Source of the DNA: CAIQPS01 sp963783835
Lineage (GTDB): Bacteria; Actinomycetota; Thermoleophilia; RBG-16-64-13
Assembly (NCBI GenBank): GCA_963783835.1
Contig: CAWAOX010000018.1
Location: 158,025-222,024 of the forward strand
Length of the DNA stretch: 64,000 bases
Direction of reading: 5' to 3'
Shown: positions 36,543 through 44,868 of the stretch, in pieces
Numbering within the stretch: the stretch's first letter is position 1
Layout: each line of letters opens with the position of its first letter
The notes under the pieces: generated by a model
The model's input: the letters and a program-made list of their open reading frames with translations, nothing else
Databases searched by the model: none
Told to the model about the DNA's origin: nothing
Position numbers and translations under genes: made by a program

Positions 36543-37262
36543 ATGGATGCCAAGCTGATTACGGAGTTGCTGAGAGATTATGAAGTAATCGACCTGTCGC
36601 ACACTTTGGAGGAAGGCATCCCCACATACCCGAGACCAACGCCATATTCCCATAGTCTATTCGAGTCTTACTGGCATGGTGATCGTGCGTCCTCGTACGA
36701 GATTCTCATGAACGAGCATACCGGGACGCATATGGACGCGCCGGCTCATTTCATTCCGGAAGGTCCTGCTCACGTCTGGGTCGATGAGCTTCCCCCCACG
36801 TGTCTAATGGGCCGGGGGGTGATGATGGATGTGAGCGACACACCTCCGAAGACCGCATTCGGTCTGTCGGTACTCGAGAAATTCGAGCAGCAGCACGGCC
36901 CCATCAAAGAAGGCGACATCGTTTTGTTCCGTACCGGGTGGGACCGTAAGTGGAAATTGAAGCCGGATTTCGGGCCGTTTGTGCGCGATTGGCCGGGTCC
37001 CAGCGGCGAAGTCGCCCAGGCCCTGGTCCAACGTCGTGTCAAGGCGGTCGGCATTGACGTGACCGCGTTGGACACGTACGGCAACCCCGAACTGCCCTGC
37101 CACAACATTCTTCTCGGCAATGGAATACCCCTCATCGAGAACGTTGCCAACCTCGATCGACTGCCGCCCTTCAGCATCTTCATTGCGATGCCGCTCAAAA
37201 TCAAATGGGGGTCTGGATCCCCACTTCGACCGCTTGCCTTCGTGCCCAAGGCTGCAGTTTGA
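36543..37262 (+). CDS. Cyclase-family metal hydrolase (paralogue 2)
   Basis: A 239-residue cyclase-family protein. The metal motif HTGTHMDAPAH is complete, and KAVGIDVTALDTYG and HNILLGNGIPLIENV match the paralogue at 23925. Homologues include kynurenine formamidase and isatin hydrolase. The ATG has GAAGGAGGT upstream. It lies in the same direction as the binding protein, VOC and hydrolase genes. Confidence 0.87.
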   Translation: MDAKLITELLRDYEVIDLSHTLEEGIPTYPRPTPYSHSLFESYWHGDRASSYEILMNEHTGTHMDAPAHFIPEGPAHVWVDELPPTCLMGRGVMMDVSDTPPKTAFGLSVLEKFEQQHGPIKEGDIVLFRTGWDRKWKLKPDFGPFVRDWPGPSGEVAQALVQRRVKAVGIDVTALDTYGNPELPCHNILLGNGIPLIENVANLDRLPPFSIFIAMPLKIKWGSGSPLRPLAFVPKAAV

Positions 37263-37362
37263 CGTTCTTCAAGAACCGTAATCTCAGCACGTCGGCACGT
37301 CGTAACGCGACCGGGCGAGTAGTTCATGTTCGTGACGAGAACAAAGGTTGGGAGCAAGAGCC

Positions 37363-37761
37363 ATGGTTGTGGGAATAACCCATGTGGGCGTCCGGGTCAC
37401 CGACTTAGAGAAGTCGCTCGAGTTCTATCTTCGCATTCCGGATGTGCAAGAGGCGTTCAGGCTCTACTGGGACGATGGCAGCCTGATGATGGTCTGGCTC
37501 AAAGTCGCCCCCCGGCAGTTCCTGGAACTCTTTCCCGGAGGCAGCAAAGGTGCGCCGGCCGCTTCAGGATACTTCCATGTGTGCCTGCAGACAGACGATA
37601 TCCACGAGCTTTATGACGAGTTGCTGAAAAGGGGAATCACTCCGAGGGGCCGTCCTGAGAAGCACGAGGACGACCATTCCTGGCAGTTCTGGATTGACGA
37701 TCCGGAGGGCAACGCAATCGAGTTTCAGGAATTCACAGCTGACTCGTTGGAGCTGGAATAG
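37363..37761 (+). CDS. VOC-family (glyoxalase/dioxygenase fold) protein
   Basis: A 132-residue protein with one pair of VOC repeats: VVGITHVGVRVTDLEKSLEFY at the start, given in part as THVGVRVTDLEKS, then YFHVCLQTDDIHELYDEL and FWIDDPEGNAIEFQEF. The two His and the Glu fit a metal site. VOC proteins include epimerases, lyases and dioxygenases, so the reaction cannot be named. The ATG at 37363 is chosen over a TTG at 37348. Confidence 0.85.
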   Translation: MVVGITHVGVRVTDLEKSLEFYLRIPDVQEAFRLYWDDGSLMMVWLKVAPRQFLELFPGGSKGAPAASGYFHVCLQTDDIHELYDELLKRGITPRGRPEKHEDDHSWQFWIDDPEGNAIEFQEFTADSLELE

Positions 37762-38005
37762 GGTGGCCGGCATCTTTCTCCAGCGTGGCGAGACGAGGCC
37801 GGCTCCCGGCAGGGACGGGGACGTGTTGGGGGGGCCGATAACACGTCTGTCGCGCGGCCAGTCTTCGATGGGGGTTGGGGCATCCTTCAGGCTGTAGCAG
37901 ATCTCTGTTGAGAGACGCGTTTGGAGTGAGGACCCATTAGCTCCCTTGGCACCAAAGAAGTGCTGGGAGCCCGGAAGGGCAGAGAGACATAGAAAAGGAT
38001 TTCGC

Positions 38006-38800
38006 ATGAGGATCATTGACCCACATCTGCACGTTGATCGGATGAAAGGCAAGGACGTCGAGACCATGTCGGTAGCCGGGGTGGAGGGAGCAGTTCTGCC
38101 GACTCCTCATCTTCTACAGTGGATGGTTTCGGCGGAGACATTATTCAGAATGTGGCGGATGTTCCTAGATTTCGAGGTCAAGCATTCGGAGTCACTCGGC
38201 GTCAAGGTGTTCGTGACCCTGGGCGTACCCTTCTACGGCTTGGACACAGAGTCCGTGGAGGAGGCACTGCGAAAGTTACCCGACTATCTCGATCATCCTT
38301 CGGTCGTCGGGCTGGGAGAGATTGGCATGGATGCCGGGATTGCAGACGAGGAGAGGCTGTTTCGTGCACAGCTAAACATCGCCAAAGAGCACAATAAGCC
38401 CGTGATCGTCCACACCCCCACTCCACTGGAACCTCAGGCGGCGGAGGTCTGTGGGCAGATAATCAAAGTCATTGAGAGCGAGCGCTTTCCCATGGATCGA
38501 GTGGTCCTAGATCACACCGGCCGGAACAGTCTGAACGACCGCCTCAGCACCGGAGCTATGGTCGGTCTCAGCCTTTGCTACGACAAACTCCGCCCGGAAG
38601 ATGCCGCCGAAATCGTGGCCGAGATGCCGGAACATCGCAACCAACTGCTCGTGAACTCGGAGTTCGGCTACGCGGGCGAGGGATACTTCTCGGTCCCCCG
38701 CTCCGTGCTATCCATGCGTCGGTTGGGCCTGAGGCGCGACGTTATCGAGAGCGTCACTTGGGATAATCCAAAGAGGTTCTTCAACCTTCCAATTGACTAG
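38006..38800 (+). CDS. TatD-like amidohydrolase (paralogue 1)
   Basis: A 264-residue TIM-barrel metal hydrolase. It has IDPHLHVDRMKGKD (HxH metal pair), VVGLGEIGMDAG (Glu), VIVHTPTP (His), VLDHTGR (His) and VNSEFGYAGEG in place of the usual terminal Asp motif. About four-fifths of residues match the copy at 50199. Substrate unknown; the pairing with oxidoreductases suggests a ring-opening or lactone/amide hydrolase. The ATG at 38006 has AAAAGGATT upstream. Confidence 0.85.
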   Translation: MRIIDPHLHVDRMKGKDVETMSVAGVEGAVLPTPHLLQWMVSAETLFRMWRMFLDFEVKHSESLGVKVFVTLGVPFYGLDTESVEEALRKLPDYLDHPSVVGLGEIGMDAGIADEERLFRAQLNIAKEHNKPVIVHTPTPLEPQAAEVCGQIIKVIESERFPMDRVVLDHTGRNSLNDRLSTGAMVGLSLCYDKLRPEDAAEIVAEMPEHRNQLLVNSEFGYAGEGYFSVPRSVLSMRRLGLRRDVIESVTWDNPKRFFNLPID

Positions 38801-39014
38801 CGCGCTCGAGTGGCGAAGGCTCCCGGCGAGCGAGGACGAGCATGGCGGCGAATGAAGAGTGAGTGGCCGTGGAGTCGATTGGCGAGTTGCAGCCGCGTAG
38901 GTACGCCATAAGGGAATTGTGAGAGACAGCCTTGACCTCGGGTGAGATGGGCCTTTGAACGCACCAGTGATGAAGCACTCGGTTGGGCAGGGTATCGGGA
39001 AAGAGGAGAGCAGT

Positions 39015-41135
39015 ATGAGTCAGCGCTTCGAGAAGCTCATGGAGCCCGGGATGATCGGGCCGGTGAAGACGCGCAACCGTATCATCAAGACGGCCAACGG
39101 CACCTCCTACGTGGACGCTGACCAGACCGTCGGCGAGCGCATGATCACCTATTACGAGAGCCTGGCCCGGGGCGGCGTGGGCTTCTTGGTGGTGGAGTCC
39201 TGCGGGGTGGAGTACCCGCTGGGCATACACCACATCCACTACCAGCCAGACGGCAGCTACGAGGGCGTACAGTTGCACATGGACGACGACCGCCTGATTC
39301 CCGGCTTCCAGCGGCTCACCGATAGGGTGCACAAGCTGGGGTGCCCGGTGTCCATCCAGTTCCAGCACTCCGGGGCGTGGAACCCCACTGGGCTTTTGCC
39401 CCGCGACATGAAGATCCGCGATATCAAGTGCGCCTCGGCCATGACCGAGGAGGAACTTCCCGGCCCCGACTTTCTTCCCTGCCGGGCCCTGACCCATCAG
39501 GAAGTGGAGGATCAGATCGACCTGTGGGCATCCGCCGCCGAGCGGGCCATGAGGGCAGGGTTTGACGCCTGCGAGATCAACCACGCCACGGCGCACCAGG
39601 GCAACAGCTTCCTGTCGCGCATCTGGAACAAACGCGACGATGAGTACGGCCCGCAGAGCTACGAGAACCGCACGCGGTTCATCCGCGAGATCATCAAGGA
39701 AGCCGAGCGCCGCTGCGGCCCGAACTTCGCGGTCCACGCGCTGATCAATGCTGTCGAGTACAACCACCCATTGGGGACAACCCTCGAAGAGGGCGTGGAG
39801 ATGTCCAAGCTCATCTGCGAGGTAGCCGATGGCCTGAATGTGCGCGGGGAGCGCTACGGACACCGGGGCGGCCTCCTGCAGCCCGACCGCCTGATGTACC
39901 CGGAGCCACCCTACGACCTGCCCAAAGATTTCGACTGGAGCAGACGGGGAGACGGGGCGGCCGTGCCTTTGACGGCAGCGATCAAGCGGGCCGGCGTCAA
40001 GGTGCCGGTGTGGACTGCCAGCCGCATCGACGCAGAGTGGGGCGAGAAGTACCTGCGCGAAAGCAGGCTCGACTTCGTGGGCATGACCCGCTTCCTCCTG
40101 GCCGACCCCGAATACCCCAACAAGATCCGGGAGGGGCGCCTGGAAGATGTCCGGCCCTGCCTCGGCTGTTTGCATTGCTTTGAGACGCGCAACCGCAACA
40201 AGAAGCTCGAGTGTCGTGTGAACGGCACGCTGGGCCGCGAGATCATGCCCGAGTACCAAGCGAAGCCGGCGGAGCGCAAGAAGAAGGTACTCGTTGTGGG
40301 CGGCGGCCCCTCCGGCATGGAAGCGGCCCGGGTGGCGGCCCAGCGCGGCCACCAAGTCGCGCTGTACGAGAAGGACTCGCGGCTGGGCGGGCTGGTGCCT
40401 CTGTCGGCCATCGTCAAGGACTGCGAGACGCCCGAACTCCAGGACTTCGTGAAGTACGAAGTGCGAGAGCTGAAGAAGGCGGGGGTGACCATCCACAAAG
40501 GCACCGCCGTCACCGCCGACGTGGTGCGCCAAGAGAAGCCCGATGCCATCATCGTGGCGGCCGGCGCTGTCCACCCCGAGGTGGCGCTGCCCGGGTACGG
40601 CCGCAAGAGCGTCATCCGGACCGAGAAACTCTACGGCATGCTCAACTTCTGGCTTAAGATCTTCACGCCTGAGCAGTTGCAGAAGCTCACCCATCTGTGG
40701 ATGCCGGTAGGCAGGCGGGCGGTGATCATGGGGGGTACGCTCCATGGGTGCGAGCTCGGAGAATTCCTAGTCAAGCGGCACCGGAAGGTCATCGTCGCCC
40801 ACAACGGCCCCGCCTCGGAGTTGGGGGACGAGATGGGCCGGGACGACCTGGCCAACCTGTGGCCGTGGTTCAAAGAGAAGTACGTGAGCCTGTGGCCGGA
40901 CGCAAAGTACCAGGCGGTGACCGAGGATGGCCTCAAGGTGCAGCAGCCCGACAAGCGGTCGTTCGTGCTTCCGGGTAAGAACGTCATCAACACCCAGGAT
41001 TGGGCGGCCAACGCAGCTCTTGTGGAAGAGCTGTCGAAGGTGGTATCCGAGGTATACGTAGCCGGAAGCGCCCGGGAACCCGGGCTCATGGCGGACGCGG
41101 TCCGGGAGGGGATAGAGGCGGGCTGCGCCGTCTGA
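39015..41135 (+). CDS. FeS flavin reductase of the old yellow enzyme / 2,4-dienoyl-CoA reductase type
   Basis: A 706-residue enzyme. The N-terminal FMN barrel has KTRNRIIKTANGTSYVD, a Cys and His pair (FDACEINHATAHQG) and a [4Fe-4S] motif CLGCLHC, then CRVN. The C-terminal part binds FAD/NAD(P): VLVVGGGPSGMEAARVAA and AIIVAAGAVHPEV. Relatives include bile-acid enoate reductases (BaiCD/BaiH) and trimethylamine dehydrogenase. It probably reduces an activated C=C bond. The ATG at 39015 has GAGGAGAGC upstream; an in-frame ATG at 38955 gives 20 more residues. Confidence 0.92.
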   Translation: MSQRFEKLMEPGMIGPVKTRNRIIKTANGTSYVDADQTVGERMITYYESLARGGVGFLVVESCGVEYPLGIHHIHYQPDGSYEGVQLHMDDDRLIPGFQRLTDRVHKLGCPVSIQFQHSGAWNPTGLLPRDMKIRDIKCASAMTEEELPGPDFLPCRALTHQEVEDQIDLWASAAERAMRAGFDACEINHATAHQGNSFLSRIWNKRDDEYGPQSYENRTRFIREIIKEAERRCGPNFAVHALINAVEYNHPLGTTLEEGVEMSKLICEVADGLNVRGERYGHRGGLLQPDRLMYPEPPYDLPKDFDWSRRGDGAAVPLTAAIKRAGVKVPVWTASRIDAEWGEKYLRESRLDFVGMTRFLLADPEYPNKIREGRLEDVRPCLGCLHCFETRNRNKKLECRVNGTLGREIMPEYQAKPAERKKKVLVVGGGPSGMEAARVAAQRGHQVALYEKDSRLGGLVPLSAIVKDCETPELQDFVKYEVRELKKAGVTIHKGTAVTADVVRQEKPDAIIVAAGAVHPEVALPGYGRKSVIRTEKLYGMLNFWLKIFTPEQLQKLTHLWMPVGRRAVIMGGTLHGCELGEFLVKRHRKVIVAHNGPASELGDEMGRDDLANLWPWFKEKYVSLWPDAKYQAVTEDGLKVQQPDKRSFVLPGKNVINTQDWAANAALVEELSKVVSEVYVAGSAREPGLMADAVREGIEAGCAV

Positions 41136-41145
41136 TCGATTACGC

Positions 41146-41190
41146 GCCTCACGTGGGACAGCCCGAAGAGGTTCTTCCACTTTGACATTG
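41146..41190 (+). pseudogene. Fragment of a third TatD-like amidohydrolase 3' end
   Basis: CACGTGGGACAGCCCGAAGA and the next bases to 41190 encode TWDSPKRFFHFDID, clearly the C-terminus of the two amidohydrolases (TWDNPKRFFNLPID and TWDNPRRFFGLNVD). Only about 45 bases remain, directly before the molybdopterin enzyme gene. Confidence 0.75.
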
Positions 41191-41240
41191 ACCGAGTCAT
41201 GCTCGGTCCGAACGTCCAGCATCGAAAGGCGGACGCATCG

Positions 41241-43466
41241 ATGAGCGAAGAGAAAGTGGTCAAATCGCTGGCCTGGTCGGCGGGCTGTGGCTCGCACGGG
41301 GGCTGCGGGGTAGAGATCCATGTGAAGGATGGCAAGGCGACCAAAGTCGAAGGGGATCCAGACCATCCCTTCAACCAGGGGCGCCTATGCGCCAAGGGTC
41401 TGGCAGTGTGCCAATACACCTATCATCCCGACCGTGTACTTCACCCCTTGAAACGCGTGGGAGAACGCGGAGAGGGCAAGTGGCAGCGGATCAGCTGGGA
41501 CGAGGCTTTCGACATATGCGAAACCAAGCTGAAGGATATCCGCGATCAACATGGGGCGGAGTCAGTGGTCTTCTGCCAGGGTACGGGCAGAGACGTCGGG
41601 GGTCCGATATCTTATCTCGCGTATGCGTACGGCAGCCCCAACTGGACGCAGATGGGGCTTTCGGGTCAGTGCTGCTACACCCCTCGCCAGGCCTCGATGT
41701 TCGCCACTCAGGGCGACTACTGCGTCGCCGATTGCTCGCAGTTCCTCGAAAAGAGATATGACGACCCAGAGTGGAGGCCTCCGAAGTACATAATCATCTG
41801 GGCCCAGAACCCGAGCATCGGGTGTTCGGATGCGTTCTTCCTTCCCTGGATCGTCGACTCCATGAAACGCGGGTCCAAGCTCATCGTCATCGATCCTCGT
41901 TCCACGTGGTATTCAGGTAGGGCCGAGCTACATCTCAAGTGCCGGCCGGGGGCCGACGGGGCCATCGCCATGGCCATGCTCAATGTTGTGATCAACGAGG
42001 AGCTCTACGATAAAGAATTTGTGGCGAAGTGGTGCCACGGGTTCGAGGAACTCAAGCAGAGGGTCCAGGAGTATCCTCCCGAGAAGATGGCACCTATTGC
42101 CTGGGTCACTGCCGACCAAATCAGGGAAGCCGCTCGTCTATTTGCCACCAACACTCCGTCGGCCATCCACTGGGGGCAGCCCATCGATACGGTGCCGCAG
42201 TCGACCGCCGTCGGCCAGGCGATCAACGATCTGTGGGCGATCACCGGCAATATCGATGTGCCAGGCGGTATGGTCTTGGCCAAATCCTCACACGGCGTCT
42301 CCAGTTACCCTTACAGCACCAGAGAGGTCATGGAGATGTATGGGGAAGACCTGGTCAACCGCCTGAACGAGAAGAGAATCGGGGCAGACAGATACCCCGC
42401 GGTGAAGAATTTCCGAGCCTGGGTCCAGCCGGATGTCCTCATCGAGCAGATGGAGACCGGTAAGCCTTACCCGGTCAAGGCAGCGTGGATCCAGACATCC
42501 AACGTGATCGGCGGACAGGCGGCCGAGCCAAGGAGACACTACGAGGCGCTAAAGAAACTCGATTTCATCGTCTACGTGGACCTGTTCCAGACCCCCACCA
42601 GCATGGCAGTGGCCGACATCTTCTTGCCGGCAGCGACATTCCCCGAGAAGAACAGCATGCGTTCGTGGTGGGCTCCGCTGAGTGTGATGGTCAAGGCCGT
42701 GCAGGTGGGCGAAGCCAAGTCTGACTGGGAGATCAACTTGGAGATGGCCAAGCGGGTGGCGACCAAGCCCATTCCGTTCAAAGATGTCATCGAGCTCTTT
42801 GACGCTCGTCTCCAGCCAGCCGACTTGACCTTCCAGGAGCTAGTCGACAAGGGCGGATGGGAAATGCCCCCCGAAGGTCGGAGCCGGCCCTACTACCGTC
42901 ACGAGAAAGGCTACCTGAGGGAGGACAAACAGCCCGGATTCAACACTCCGACCGGGAAAGTCGAGCTCTACTCTACTTTCTGGGAGCGTTGTGGGCTTGA
43001 CCCGCTGCCCTACTTCGAAGATGCACCTGAGAGTCCAGTGGCGCATCCCGAACTGACCGAGAAGTACCCGTTCATACTGGCTAGCGGCCGGCGCTCGCCG
43101 GTGCTGTTTCACTCTGAGATGCGCAACATCCCGTGGCTGAGGGAGATCGATCCCGATCCCAATGTGGAACTGCATCCTGATATCGCGGCGAAGTTGGGCA
43201 TCGGGGACGGGGAATGGGTCTACGTGGAGAACGACCGCGGCAGGGTCAAGATGAAGGCCAAGGTGACCAGGATGGCTCATCCTGGCATTGCGACGGTCGC
43301 TCACGGGTGGTGGCTACCAGAGACGGAAGGCAAGGCTCCGAATCTGTTCAGCACCTGGGAGCACAATGTCAACAACCTGATTCCCATGGGCAGGCAAGGA
43401 CGCTCCGGCTTCGGCGGGGGCGGCTACCGTAGCTGCCTATGCAGAGTTGTCAAGATAGCCGACTGA
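41241..43466 (+). CDS. Molybdopterin oxidoreductase, acetylene hydratase / transhydroxylase-like
   Basis: A 741-residue DMSO-reductase-family enzyme. The N-terminal cluster site is unusual: Cys16, His19, Cys22 and Cys50 (GCGSHGGCG, then GRLCAKG), with His where the second Cys is expected. It has LKRVGERGEGKWQRISWDEA, a likely Mo-ligand Cys at 144/145 (GQCCYTPR), AITGNIDVPGG and FNTPTGKVELYS. NVVINEELYDKEFVAKWC and nearby text resemble Pelobacter acetylene hydratase, but that enzyme's key Asp next to the cluster Cys is absent. There is no Tat signal, so it is cytoplasmic. The ferredoxin gene follows after 13 bases. Confidence 0.88.
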   Translation: MSEEKVVKSLAWSAGCGSHGGCGVEIHVKDGKATKVEGDPDHPFNQGRLCAKGLAVCQYTYHPDRVLHPLKRVGERGEGKWQRISWDEAFDICETKLKDIRDQHGAESVVFCQGTGRDVGGPISYLAYAYGSPNWTQMGLSGQCCYTPRQASMFATQGDYCVADCSQFLEKRYDDPEWRPPKYIIIWAQNPSIGCSDAFFLPWIVDSMKRGSKLIVIDPRSTWYSGRAELHLKCRPGADGAIAMAMLNVVINEELYDKEFVAKWCHGFEELKQRVQEYPPEKMAPIAWVTADQIREAARLFATNTPSAIHWGQPIDTVPQSTAVGQAINDLWAITGNIDVPGGMVLAKSSHGVSSYPYSTREVMEMYGEDLVNRLNEKRIGADRYPAVKNFRAWVQPDVLIEQMETGKPYPVKAAWIQTSNVIGGQAAEPRRHYEALKKLDFIVYVDLFQTPTSMAVADIFLPAATFPEKNSMRSWWAPLSVMVKAVQVGEAKSDWEINLEMAKRVATKPIPFKDVIELFDARLQPADLTFQELVDKGGWEMPPEGRSRPYYRHEKGYLREDKQPGFNTPTGKVELYSTFWERCGLDPLPYFEDAPESPVAHPELTEKYPFILASGRRSPVLFHSEMRNIPWLREIDPDPNVELHPDIAAKLGIGDGEWVYVENDRGRVKMKAKVTRMAHPGIATVAHGWWLPETEGKAPNLFSTWEHNVNNLIPMGRQGRSGFGGGGYRSCLCRVVKIAD

Positions 43467-43479
43467 CAGGAGCAGCTCG

Positions 43480-43809
43480 ATGTCGAGAATGGCCTTGATG
43501 ATAGATTACGAATTCTGCACCGGCTGCCACAGTTGTGAGGTCGCCTGCAAACAAGAGCATGGCTATCCCGTGGGAATCGGCGGTATTCACATGAACGAGG
43601 TAATGACGACCAAGCCCGATGGTGAGCTGAGAATCGATTACCTGCCCTTTCCTACTATCTACTGCGATCTCTGCAGTGCTCGAACGGCCCAGGGCGAGGT
43701 TCCGGCGTGCGTGAAGCACTGCCAAACCGCAGTGATGAACTACGGCAGCACTGTTGAGTTGGCTCGACTGATGGAGGAGCGGAGTCACGCAGCCATGTTC
43801 ACGCCGTAG
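43480..43809 (+). CDS. Ferredoxin-type electron-transfer subunit of the molybdopterin enzyme
   Basis: A 109-residue [4Fe-4S] protein with Cys13, 16, 19 and 23 (CTGCHSCEVACK) and a second set in YCDLCSARTAQG and PACVKHC, enough for two clusters. It resembles the N-terminal half of DmsB/PhsB-type subunits but lacks their other two clusters. The tight spacing after the catalytic gene indicates a two-subunit enzyme, as in transhydroxylases and catechol dehydroxylases. Confidence 0.87.
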   Translation: MSRMALMIDYEFCTGCHSCEVACKQEHGYPVGIGGIHMNEVMTTKPDGELRIDYLPFPTIYCDLCSARTAQGEVPACVKHCQTAVMNYGSTVELARLMEERSHAAMFTP

Positions 43810-43942
43810 TCGGGTTCGTTAGACATGGCTGGAAGCGCGCGTGACGGCAGATAGCCGTGTGGCTTGGCGCTTCTGAAGAGAGCAGCGGCGCCCGAGCTGT
43901 GTCCTCCCAATAGGGGTCGCCAGATGCAAGGAGGCAGATTAG

Positions 43943-44796
43943 GTGAAGCTATACGTCTTGAACGGCGGCCAGTTGTTCGTGGAAAAGGGCTTTTCTCGCA
44001 CTTTGGCACGGCGGAGGACAATGACAAGGACTACGAGCCCGAGGCTCGCATTCTTCGCAGTCTCCAGTTCTACGTCGAGCACCCCGAGGCCAAGATTGTT
44101 TTCGAACTCGGGTACGACAACGATGACTTCAGCAAGTTTGAGGGGTTCCCGCATCGTCAGGGACCCGGAGGGATGTGGAGCCACCAGGAGCCGGATGAGA
44201 ACCCGGTGGCCCAGTTGAAGCAGATCGGTGTCAAGCCAGAAGACATCGACTATGCAGTCGTGTCTCATCTCATGAGCGAGCATGTGGGCTACCTTCCGCA
44301 CTTCGCGGGGACGAAGGCGAAGATCGTTGTTCAGCAGGACGAACAGGAGTACGCGAGCCGGATAGGGGTCCCGCCGAGTCCGGGGGACGAGCCGGCGGTG
44401 GAGCAGTTCCATTCCTGGATGTACCTTCGCAAACTCTACGAGGTGCCCGGCCTCAACTATATCTACATCACGGGTGACCACGAACTAGTAGGCAAGGATG
44501 TCGAGATTCTGTCACTACCAGCGCATACACCCGGATTTCCATACGTGATGGTGCGTCTGCCGAAGACCGGCCCCGTGTTCCTGTCCGCCTGTGAGACAAG
44601 GGGCATGTACTACGACGTGCCGATCAACGGCTATGCCCCCGGAATACCGCATGCGTTCACGTGGTCCGCAGCCGGGGAGTTGCACAGCTTCAAGAGGGTG
44701 CGGGACCTTGTCGAGGGGGAGGAGGGACAGATCTTTTTCGGTCATGACCTGGAACAGTTCCTTACGTTGAAAGCGGCGCCCGAGTACTACGACTGA
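43943..44796 (+). CDS. Metallo-beta-lactamase-fold protein with altered metal site (paralogue 2), frameshifted
   Basis: A 284-residue paralogue of the protein at 31228. It begins at a GTG (43943) with AAGGAGG upstream: KLYVLNGGQLFVEKG, then moves one base near 43985-43994 (AAAAGGGCTTTT) into LFSHFGTAEDNDKDYEPEAR. From there to YYD* it is closely similar. It again has HLMSEHVGYL in place of HxHxDH and LSACETRG. The shared loss of metal residues shows the change predates the duplication and is selected. It precedes the second binding-protein gene. Confidence 0.82.
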
Positions 44797-44868
44797 GCAG
44801 CGGATCAGGCTGCGCGAGGTGGCGTTGGGGGAATGAGCCAGAAGCTGGAAAGCAGAAAGGAGCGGCAA

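Noticed and set aside
38781..40745. 654-codon minus-strand open frame
   Set aside because: Antisense to the FeS flavin reductase, whose motifs are unmistakable; the minus-strand translation shows no conserved motif.
41241..43466. Acetylene hydratase
   Set aside because: Overall similarity is visible, but the Asp next to the cluster Cys that the enzyme needs is missing and a ferredoxin subunit is present.
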